Below, piece after piece: positions 5,492 through 11,379 of a stretch of DNA of 12,837 nt; position 1 is the first letter of the stretch; each line of letters begins with the position of its first letter. The notes under the pieces are model-generated. The model saw nothing but the letters and a program-made list of their open reading frames with translations. It had not been told where the DNA came from and ran no database searches. The DNA is taken from positions 1-12,837 of the forward strand of contig CAYHAL010000033.1 of the NCBI GenBank assembly GCA_964354655.1, given 5' to 3'. Both the position numbers and the translations under genes were made by a program. This stretch comes from E44-bin46 sp964354655. GTDB taxonomy: Bacteria > Chloroflexota > Dehalococcoidia > Dehalococcoidales > E44-bin46.

Positions 5492-6439
5492 ACCATCTAT
5501 TTTACCGGCTTGGAAATGGTAGTAGCCGCAGGCAGCAATCATAGCTGCATTATCAGTGCATAATATCGGCTCAGGAACCAGAACCGGAATAGGTGAATTC
5601 TCTGCCAGCCGGCTACGAAGCAACTTATTTGAGGCTACCCCACCAGCGAGCAAAATCTGCCCTACCCGGTGCTCTTTAGCCACTGCCACCGTTTTGGTGA
5701 CCAAGACATCAACCACCGCCTCCTGAAAGCTGGCGGCAGCATCAGCCGGGGATGAAATCCTACCCCCCTCCATTAATCGCAGCAGGGCTGTCTTGACACC
5801 GCTGAAGCTAAAGTCATTAGTCCCCCTCAGCCAGGCACGGGGTAGCTTCATAGAAGCAACACCGCCTTTAGCCGCCTGTTCAATAGCTGGACCGCCGGGG
5901 TAGCCCAAGCCCAGTATCCTGGCGGCTTTATCAAAGGCCTCGCCGGCAGCATCGTCCCGTGTCCTCCCCACTACCACGTAATCTCCGTGCCCCCTCATCA
6001 ACACTAAATCACTATGCCCTCCAGAAACAATGAGGCACACCAAGGGGAAGAGGGGAGCCCCAGCATCGCGGTCAATCAGCCAGTTAGCGTAGATATGTCC
6101 CTCCAAGTGATTAACCCCAGTAACCGGCAAGCCGTGGGCTAAAGCAATCGCCTTAGCCACATTTACCCCCACCAGCAGCGAGCCAGCCAGACCAGGACCT
6201 ATAGTAACCGCGATGCCATCAAAATCACCCCAGTTAGCCTTAGCCCCAGCCATGGCTTGGTCAATAATGGGGATGATGGCTAGAATGTGCTGCCTAGAGG
6301 CAACTTCAGGGACAATCCCCCCATAGCGGGCATGGATTTCCACTTGTGAGGCAATCTCATTTGACAGGATCCTAACCCCATCCTCCACCACCGCCGCCGC
6401 AGTTTCATCACACGAGGTCTCAATGCCCAAGATTTTCAT
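5453..6439 (-). CDS. tsaD: tRNA N6-adenosine threonylcarbamoyltransferase TsaD (Kae1/YgjD/Gcp)
   Basis: Transfers the threonylcarbamoyl group from TC-AMP to A37 of tRNAs decoding ANN codons (t6A), normally with TsaB and TsaE; neither partner is in the window. At 328 aa it is the usual bacterial length. The signatures are complete: GIETSCDET (5-13), HARYGGIVPE (36-45), GPGLAGSLLVG (81-91), metal ligands H111 and H115 in NHLEGH, VSGGHSDL (138-145), LAGGVASN and D296 in CTDNAAM. The start is ATG; MKILGIETSCDE is the family N terminus. There is no Shine-Dalgarno upstream, but a TATAAT -10 ends 8 nt before the ATG, suggesting a nearly leaderless mRNA. It is divergent from the DUF2344-tilS pair and overlaps the DUF2851 gene convergently. 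Confidence 0.98.
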   Translation of the reverse strand: MKILGIETSCDETAAAVVEDGVRILSNEIASQVEIHARYGGIVPEVASRQHILAIIPIIDQAMAGAKANWGDFDGIAVTIGPGLAGSLLVGVNVAKAIALAHGLPVTGVNHLEGHIYANWLIDRDAGAPLFPLVCLIVSGGHSDLVLMRGHGDYVVVGRTRDDAAGEAFDKAARILGLGYPGGPAIEQAAKGGVASMKLPRAWLRGTNDFSFSGVKTALLRLMEGGRISSPADAAASFQEAVVDVLVTKTVAVAKEHRVGQILLAGGVASNKLLRSRLAENSPIPVLVPEPILCTDNAAMIAACGYYHFQAGKIDGLDLDVVPSLKLA

Positions 6440-6447
6440 ATACCAAA

Positions 6448-6453
6448 ATTATA
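6448..6453 (-). promoter_or_regulatory. Putative -10 element of tsaD (near-leaderless transcript)
   Basis: TATAAT on the minus strand, 8 nt upstream of the tsaD ATG, gives a 5' leader of about 1-2 nt. No good -35 is seen at 17 nt; the nearest TTG-containing hexamer (TTGTTT) is at about 19 nt. The absence of a Shine-Dalgarno fits. Confidence 0.5.
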
Positions 6454-6524
6454 GCATAGATGTTACCGAGCAAAACAACGAGACACTGCCCTAGAGATTA
6501 TTTATCTACCTCACCCCCTTTAGA

Positions 6525-6607
6525 TATTTATTAACCCACCCCCTTTATCCCCCTCCCTTCATAAGGGAGGGGGAATCAATTATATAAGGGAGGCTTTGCC
6601 TCCCTTT
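6525..6607 (-). repeat. Double-hairpin repeat, copy C1 (inverted orientation)
   Basis: Read on the minus strand it has hairpin 1 (AAGGGAGGC-AAA-GCCTCCCTT, plus-strand 6586-6606), the A/T linker, hairpin 2 (11-bp stem, plus-strand arms 6549-6559 and 6563-6573) and the tail GGGGATAAAGGGGG then GTGGGTTAATAAATA. It is well preserved, with both stems perfect. Confidence 0.88.
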
Positions 6608-6611
6608 GACT

Positions 6612-6648
6612 CTCCTTAAAAGGAGTTTTAGAGGGGCTTCGCCCCTCT
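6612..6648. repeat. Two adjacent short hairpins between repeat copies C1 and C2
   Basis: CTCCTT-AA-AAGGAG (6612-6625) and AGAGGGGC-TTC-GCCCCTCT (6630-6648). The second resembles hairpin 1 of the double-hairpin repeat, so this block may be a partial or composite copy. It lies between the inverted pair C1 and C2. Confidence 0.6.
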
Positions 6649-6674
6649 TGGACGCCCTTTGTCACCATCTCACA

Positions 6675-6771
6675 GTAGTGGGGAAACCCGAAGGGGCTGA
6701 CGCCCCTTCGGAAACCATAATTCCCCCTTCCCTTATTAAAGGGAAGGGGGCAGGGGGATAGGTTACTAAAC
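6675..6771 (+). repeat. Double-hairpin repeat, copy C2
   Basis: Hairpin 1 is CCGAAGGGGC-TGAC-GCCCCTTCGG (6688-6711, perfect 10 bp). It is followed by AAACCATAATT, hairpin 2 with a 12-bp stem (6723-6734 and 6739-6750), then the tail CAGGGGGATAGGTTACTAAACA. It is the closest relative in the window of the copy inside tilS: both share the AGTAxxxGGGAAxCCCGAAGGGG beginning. Confidence 0.9.
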
Positions 6772-6791
6772 ATTCTCACTGCCCCTCTCTT

Positions 6792-6820
6792 TTGACACCC
6801 CTACTAGCCAATGCTATGAT
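6792..6820 (+). promoter_or_regulatory. Sigma70-type promoter for DUF2344-tilS
   Basis: TTGACA (6792-6797), a 17-nt spacer and TATGAT (6815-6820). The predicted start near 6827 gives a leader of about 40 nt before the ATG at 6867. It lies just after repeat copy C2. Confidence 0.8.
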
Positions 6821-6866
6821 GATTAAATAGAAGAAGTTCTACTGATCAAGGAAAAGAAGCAACAGC

Positions 6867-7505
6867 ATGCACCGCCTACGGGTTAGGTTCAAGCGGGGAC
6901 AAGAGGTAAAGTTTATCTCCCACCTTGATTTGATGCGCCTATGGCAAAGAGCCCTCCACCGAGCTGGGATACCTCTAGCTTACTCAGAAGGATTTAGCCC
7001 CCACCCCCGAATATCACTAGCTGCTCCCCTACCCATAGGGGTAACCAGCGAGACTGAACTAATGGACCTATATACTACCCAACGGGTTTCCCCTCATTTC
7101 TTCACTGCGGCGGTAAGTCAACAACTACCGCCGGGCATTGAAATACTGCAAGTCAATCAAATAGCCTTGACTCTGCCATCCTTGCAATCCCAGATCCGCT
7201 ATGCTGAATACAAGGTTGAAGTGGAAACGGAAAGGGAACCAAAGGAGATAGAATCAGCACTTGCCTCCCTGCTCTCAGCCAAGCACCTGCCGTGGCAGCA
7301 CCAAAGGGATACCGGGACACGGAGCTACGACCTCAGGGCTTTAATCGATGACCTACGGCTCATTGATTGGCGCCATCCTTATTGCACCATAGGTATGAGA
7401 TTACGATGCGGCAGCAGTGGTTCAGGAAGACCAGAGCAGGTTATCGCCGCTCTAGGTTTTGCTAACCATCCACGGTCAATACACCGCACCAAACTCACCT
7501 TGTGA
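6867..7505 (+). CDS. TIGR03936/DUF2344 family radical-SAM-associated protein
   Basis: A 212-aa protein of the DUF2344 family, usually fused to or encoded beside a B12-binding radical SAM protein (TIGR03960 type). The biochemical role is unproven. The diagnostic N terminus is clear: RLRVRFKRGQEVKFISHLDLMRLWQRALHRAG (3-34), then YSEGFSPHPRISLAAPLPIGVTSETELMDL (39-68). No Cys triad, signal peptide or membrane segment is present, so it is a cytoplasmic accessory protein rather than the radical SAM enzyme. The radical SAM partner is not in the window. The start is ATG, where homology begins; AAGGA at 6848-6852 is rather distant (14 nt), with AAGAAG closer. It is first in a two-gene unit with tilS, 23 nt apart. 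Confidence 0.87.
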   Translation: MHRLRVRFKRGQEVKFISHLDLMRLWQRALHRAGIPLAYSEGFSPHPRISLAAPLPIGVTSETELMDLYTTQRVSPHFFTAAVSQQLPPGIEILQVNQIALTLPSLQSQIRYAEYKVEVETEREPKEIESALASLLSAKHLPWQHQRDTGTRSYDLRALIDDLRLIDWRHPYCTIGMRLRCGSSGSGRPEQVIAALGFANHPRSIHRTKLTL

Positions 7506-7528
7506 ATAAATAAACCGGATATAAATAG

Positions 7529-9040
7529 ATGGCAAAGAGGCAAGGACGTCAAGAGCCACTAGAGCAGCGGGTACTACACTTCATCCAGGAACATCACCTG
7601 GTACCAAGCCATTCTCACCTACTGGTAGCAGTATCCGGTGGACCAGATTCAGTCTGCCTGCTCCATATCCTGGTTAAACTCAGGGATGAGCTGGAGATAA
7701 GGCTGCATGTAGCTCACCTTAACCATCAACTGCGAGGGGCTGAGTCTGAGGCTGATGCCCAGTATGTCTCTAACCTAGCCCGCCGTCTCGGCATCCCGGC
7801 TACCATAGAGCAGCGTGATGTAAAAGGCTATCAAAGACATAAACGCATTTCATTGGAAGAGGCAGCCCGCGAGGTGCGCTATACCTTCTTAGCTCAGGTA
7901 GCCAAGGCTATTGGAGCCAGCCAGGTAGCAGTTGGTCATACTAGGGATGACCATATAGAGACAGTACTGATGCATCTAGTTCGGGGGACAGGAACCAGAG
8001 GGCTTCGGGGACTACAGCCCCGTGCCGAGTGGCAATCTTCCGGGAATAGCCTGACTATAATCAGACCTCTACTGCAGGTAAGCCGGGAGGAAACAGCCAG
8101 CTATTGCCATGACCACGAGCTTATGCCCAGGATTGATGCTTCCAACCTGTCATTATCGCCATTAAGAAATAGAATCCGTCACCAGCTCCTGCCGCTGCTT
8201 AAAAGCTATAACCCCCAGGTAACCGAAGCTTTACTCCGAACCGCTGAGATTGCTAGTGATGACCTGGCTGTTATAGATAAAGAGGGCATCCAATTATGGG
8301 ACGAAATTGCCCAGAGACAAGAAAAGACCATTATTTTAGACAAGGCAAGGCTTCTTGAGTTGCCCTCTGCCCTTAAGCGACACCTGCTACGAATGTCGAT
8401 AGAAAAGCTGCTGGGTAATGTTATGGATATTGAGATGCGCCATATTGAAGAAATAATGGGCTCTCTAACTAAGCCAGCAGGAAAAAGGCTCAGTCTGCCC
8501 GGGGGCTTAATCTTCTCCGTAGAATACGACCGGTACTTAATAGGAAAAGACCCAGCAGCTTTATCCCCCTTCCCTACTATTGAGGGTGAGCCTCGGCTAA
8601 AATTGCCTGGCAAGACTACATTGCCCGGCTGGCGTGTAGAAGCGACTATCATAGTCCCCTCCGCAGTAAAAGGGAAGCCCGAAGGGGTGTTAGCCCCTTT
8701 GGAAACTATGACTCCCCTTGATAAGGGGAAGGGGACAAAGGGGATAGGGTTAATAAATAACGACTTTACCGCCTACTTTGACCTTGATAAAACCGGTGAT
8801 AAGCTGGTGGTGCGAAGTCGCAGGCCCGGTGACAGGTTTCAGCCATTGGGCATGAGCCAGCCCAAAAAGCTAAACGAATTTATGATTGATGCCAAAATCC
8901 CTCAAGCCTGGCGCCGGAGAATCCCCCTTGTCTGCTCCCCCCGGCATATTATATGGGTCGTTGGCTGGCGCATAGATGACAGGGTGAAAGTTACCGAATC
9001 TACAAAGCAGATCTTGTGTTTGAAGTTTGAGCGTGGTTAG
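7529..9040 (+). CDS. tilS: tRNA(Ile)-lysidine synthetase TilS, with an in-frame repeat-derived insert
   Basis: Converts C34 of tRNA-Ile(CAU) to lysidine using lysine and ATP, switching it from Met to Ile identity. The N-type ATPase PP-loop is SGGPDS (36-41). HLNHQLRG (63-70), the GHTRDDHIETVLMHLVRG motif (136-153) and RNRIRHQLLP in the catalytic domain follow. The TilS C-terminal domain carries VVRSRRPGDRFQPLGM and ends near residue 503. Residues 380-410 (about AVKGKPEG to LINN) are encoded by a copy of the dispersed repeat and interrupt the linker just before the C-terminal domain. Without them the protein would be about 472 aa, closer to family length. The frame stays open throughout and all catalytic motifs are intact, so it is probably functional. 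No strong Shine-Dalgarno precedes the ATG. It overlaps the flavoprotein gene convergently by 41 bp. Confidence 0.95.
   Translation: MAKRQGRQEPLEQRVLHFIQEHHLVPSHSHLLVAVSGGPDSVCLLHILVKLRDELEIRLHVAHLNHQLRGAESEADAQYVSNLARRLGIPATIEQRDVKGYQRHKRISLEEAAREVRYTFLAQVAKAIGASQVAVGHTRDDHIETVLMHLVRGTGTRGLRGLQPRAEWQSSGNSLTIIRPLLQVSREETASYCHDHELMPRIDASNLSLSPLRNRIRHQLLPLLKSYNPQVTEALLRTAEIASDDLAVIDKEGIQLWDEIAQRQEKTIILDKARLLELPSALKRHLLRMSIEKLLGNVMDIEMRHIEEIMGSLTKPAGKRLSLPGGLIFSVEYDRYLIGKDPAALSPFPTIEGEPRLKLPGKTTLPGWRVEATIIVPSAVKGKPEGVLAPLETMTPLDKGKGTKGIGLINNDFTAYFDLDKTGDKLVVRSRRPGDRFQPLGMSQPKKLNEFMIDAKIPQAWRRRIPLVCSPRHIIWVVGWRIDDRVKVTESTKQILCLKFERG
8666..8758 (+). repeat. Double-hairpin repeat, copy D, inside the tilS coding sequence
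   Basis: About 93 bp (31 codons) aligning along its length to copy C2: AGTAAAAGGGAAGCCCGAAG, hairpin 1 AAGGGG/CCCCTT (8682-8699), the ACTATGACT linker, hairpin 2 TCCCCTT-GAT-AAGGGGA (8713-8729), and the tail GGGGACAAAGGGGATAGGG then TTAATAAATAAC. The tail has TAA triplets in another frame, but the tilS frame reads TTA ATA AAT AAC and stays open. Both stems are shorter than in intergenic copies, as expected if the DNA is now kept as protein sequence. Confidence 0.9.
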
Positions 9041-9695
9041 CCTCCCGAGCCGCTTTGCCCAATTTAATTATCTCTATAAGCTCAACCACCCTCTTCGCCA
9101 GTTGGCGTGCTGAGTTAAGCCCAAACTCATCCTTTAAGACTTGATGCCTATCACTGGGGGTGAACTCCCCACTGCCACTAGGGCCAGTAACACCAGTCGC
9201 ACCTAAAAAGCGACCATGCTCAGGAGCATGCAGCATTCCCATTTGCCAAAAGGCATAGTTTATGCTAAGCAGGGTAGTTTCCAAACCTCCATGCCTACTC
9301 CAACCCACGGCAAGGGAACCACCAACCTTATCTTTGAGCATACCACGATAATAGTTTCCAAAGACGAATACCCGAAGTCTATCAAGAAAGCTGGCTAGGC
9401 GCCCAGAAAGTCGACTAATGTAGACCGGTGACGCCAGCAATAGGCCATCAGCCTCTAGCAGTAAAGGGTAAATTTCACTCATATCGTCCTTCTGTTTACA
9501 AAACTGGCCCTCCCCCTGCCCCCTCAAGCACCAATTGCAGTGTTGGCAATCGTTAATATCTTTCTGAGAAAGCAATACAGCCTCAGTCTCAACATCCCTT
9601 ATTTCCCTAGCTGCCTTTAGCGCCTCTTCCAAAAATAGTTCGGTGTTGCCCCCTTTTACTGGGCTACCACACACACCCAAAATCTTTATTTTCAT
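9000..9695 (-). CDS. Iron-sulfur flavoprotein (NADPH-dependent FMN reductase family)
   Basis: A 231-aa flavodoxin-fold protein. The FMN phosphate-binding loop is GSPVKGGNTE (10-19), and the second FMN-contacting stretch is ASPVYISRLSGRLASFLDR (88-106). Between them lies a compact cysteine cluster C50-x2-C53-x2-C56-x9-C66, typical of the Isf-type iron-sulfur flavoproteins that bind [4Fe-4S] next to FMN. Its role is therefore electron transfer or reduction of a small substrate; the partner is unknown. No signal peptide. The start is ATG with GGAGGT 5 nt upstream. It is the second gene of an operon, 19 nt after the nicotinamidase-NAPRT fusion, so a link to nicotinamide nucleotide metabolism is possible but unproven. 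The last 41 bp overlap the end of tilS on the other strand; residues near the C terminus (ANHAQTSNTRSAL) look unconserved. Confidence 0.9.
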   Translation of the reverse strand: MKIKILGVCGSPVKGGNTELFLEEALKAAREIRDVETEAVLLSQKDINDCQHCNWCLRGQGEGQFCKQKDDMSEIYPLLLEADGLLLASPVYISRLSGRLASFLDRLRVFVFGNYYRGMLKDKVGGSLAVGWSRHGGLETTLLSINYAFWQMGMLHAPEHGRFLGATGVTGPSGSGEFTPSDRHQVLKDEFGLNSARQLAKRVVELIEIIKLGKAAREANHAQTSNTRSAL

Positions 9696-9714
9696 CCAGA
9701 ACCTCCCTTGCTCA

Positions 9715-11244
9715 TCACATTATGCGCTTGAGGCGGGGGTTGGGGGTGATGCCGGGGATTCTGCCCCGTTTGGCGATTGGCTTACCCTCCACCTCATGGA
9801 GGTCGGCAGTAAAGTCTATCGGCTTAGCCCCACTGATATAACTGCCAACGCCAAAGCCATCAACCGGAGCCCCCACCTCAATAAATTGCCTAATGCGCTC
9901 CGGGTCAATGCCACCGCTAACGAAAATCTTTACCTTATTGAAGCCAGCTAAATCCAGCCTAGCTCTCACCTCTTTGACCAGGTCGGACGTAACCCGACCC
10001 CGCTCGCCGGGGGTATCAAGTCGCACACTATTAAGCCTATCACCTAACGCCTGAGCCACCCGCAGGCTCTCCTCAGACTCATCCTTAAAGGTATCAACCA
10101 AAGATATTCTAGGCACCTCAGGCGGCATATACCTATCAAAAGCTACGGTAGCTTTAACCGTATCACCCATTATGATAATCAAAGCGTGAGGCATCGTTCC
10201 TGAGGGTTCAATGCCAGCCAGCTTAGCCCCAGCGATACTGGAACAACCAGCACAGCCACCAACCATAGCTGCATAATCCATCACGCCAACAACTGACGGA
10301 TGAACATGGCGAACACCAAAGCTAATGACTGGTATCCCCTGGGCAGCTTCCACACACTCCCTAGCAGCGGTTGCCCAACCACTACAGTGGGCTAGAATAC
10401 CATCTATGGCGGTTTCATACAGTCCGTAGCTCTGATATGGAGCGGTTATGCGCAAAACCACTTCCTTCTCTTTTATTGCCTCACCCTCGGCTAGTGCCCA
10501 TACCTCACACTTGTCCTTAGGTAAAACCCGGGAAAGCAGTGCCTTGACCTCTTCCATACCGCAGAGTATTCCGGCTCGGCTGGAGAATACCTCCAGAGTA
10601 GCTACCGGGTCAAGCTTCTCATGACGCAATATCTCTATAGTACGAGCAAAGTAAATATCAGCCGTCTCCCCGGAAAGGACAGCCTCGGATGGTTCAAATT
10701 TGGGTGGCTTAATCTGACTAACCCTGAAGCTGATTAGCTTTGCCCCCAGTGTCTTCTCCATATGATTTAGGGCAAACCGGTGTGTCTTGTCACTAAACGA
10801 GGCAACGCAGTCAACCGGCACCTCCACTTCATAATTGCGGCTCCTAGCATCAGCTACGGTATAGAGGACACAAATGTCGGTACAAACACCACAAACAATT
10901 AACCCCTCTGGTCTCAGTCGGCTTAATTTCTCCTCAAGCTGGGTGTCAAAAAAGCCGCTGAAATGCCTTTTGGGTATTACCTCACCCTGGTATCGGGCTA
11001 ATTGAGGAATGACCTCTGCCTCGGTGGTGCCCTCAAGGCAATGTGGCGGCAGCGTTTTGAACTCTGGGTCATCGGGGGTATGAGAATCACAAAGGAAGAA
11101 TACCTTGGAACCCTGAGCCAGCTCTTGCTCCAGTAGAGCTTGGACATTGGAGATGATGTGTCGAGCTCGAGCCCCACAATACAGAGGGTAACCTTCTTCC
11201 AGGAAACCCCGGAGCATATCCACAACTAAAACTGCTTTAGCCAT
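9715..11244 (-). CDS. Fused nicotinamidase (isochorismatase fold) and nicotinate phosphoribosyltransferase
   Basis: A 509-aa bifunctional NAD-salvage protein. Residues 1 to about 175 are an isochorismatase-fold nicotinamidase (nicotinamide to nicotinate): D9 in VVDM, metal-site D53 and H55 with H68, K92 in PKRHFSGF, and nucleophile C125 in GVCTDICV. From about 185 to 509 is a nicotinate phosphoribosyltransferase domain (nicotinate plus PRPP to NaMN) of the compact type. Its marks are SYGLYETAIDGILAH (272-286), SFGVRHVHP (308-316), EPSGTMPHALIII (346-358), VDTFKDE (383-389), FVSGGIDPE (441-449) and FGVGSYIS (464-471). All catalytic positions I can check are present, so both halves are probably active and would channel consecutive steps. 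The start is ATG with AGAGG about 9 nt upstream; MAKAVLVVDM is where the fold begins. The flavoprotein gene follows 19 nt downstream, and repeat copy E lies upstream. Confidence 0.93.
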   Translation of the reverse strand: MAKAVLVVDMLRGFLEEGYPLYCGARARHIISNVQALLEQELAQGSKVFFLCDSHTPDDPEFKTLPPHCLEGTTEAEVIPQLARYQGEVIPKRHFSGFFDTQLEEKLSRLRPEGLIVCGVCTDICVLYTVADARSRNYEVEVPVDCVASFSDKTHRFALNHMEKTLGAKLISFRVSQIKPPKFEPSEAVLSGETADIYFARTIEILRHEKLDPVATLEVFSSRAGILCGMEEVKALLSRVLPKDKCEVWALAEGEAIKEKEVVLRITAPYQSYGLYETAIDGILAHCSGWATAARECVEAAQGIPVISFGVRHVHPSVVGVMDYAAMVGGCAGCSSIAGAKLAGIEPSGTMPHALIIIMGDTVKATVAFDRYMPPEVPRISLVDTFKDESEESLRVAQALGDRLNSVRLDTPGERGRVTSDLVKEVRARLDLAGFNKVKIFVSGGIDPERIRQFIEVGAPVDGFGVGSYISGAKPIDFTADLHEVEGKPIAKRGRIPGITPNPRLKRIM

Positions 11245-11280
11245 AGCCTTTGTCCTCTTTGTTTAAGGTTAATCATCCAT

Positions 11281-11366
11281 TATTTGGTAACCCCATCCCC
11301 CTTTATCCCCCTTCCCCTTGATAAGGGGAAGGGGGACTGGTTATATAAAAGGGGCTTCGCCCCTTC
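11281..11366 (-). repeat. Double-hairpin repeat, copy E (inverted orientation)
   Basis: On the minus strand: hairpin 1 AAGGGGC-GAA-GCCCCTT, the linker TTATATAACCAG, hairpin 2 with a perfect 13-bp stem (plus-strand arms 11307-11319 and 11323-11335, loop GAT), then the tail GGGGGATAAAGGGGGAT and GGGGTTACCAAATA. It fills most of the 135-nt gap between purH and the NAD-salvage gene. Hairpin 1 followed by TTTTATAT, 14 nt after the purH stop codon, could act as the purH terminator. Confidence 0.88.
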
Positions 11367-11379
11367 ATCCTTCCCTTTT

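Larger units (their letters stand above)
6440..6866. other. 427-base intergenic region between divergent tsaD and DUF2344 genes
   Basis: It contains, in order: the tsaD -10; an A/T-rich stretch with a partial repeat-tail-like CACCCCCTTTAG (about 6512-6523); inverted repeat copy C1; two further small hairpins (6612-6625 and 6630-6648); forward repeat copy C2; and the promoter and leader of the DUF2344 gene. No credible protein-coding gene is seen; open frames here are built from repeat sequence. Confidence 0.8.

Noticed and set aside
6576..6779. Open frame on the minus strand of about 67 codons between tsaD and the DUF2344 gene
   Set aside because: It is composed entirely of repeat copies C1 and C2 and the small hairpins. 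No ribosome-binding site or recognisable protein family is seen; open frames in such repeats are expected by chance.
1..11366. CRISPR array from the recurrent G/C-rich repeats
   Set aside because: The copies are far apart, in both orientations, about 80-95 bp long, and not separated by regular unique spacers. No cas genes are present.
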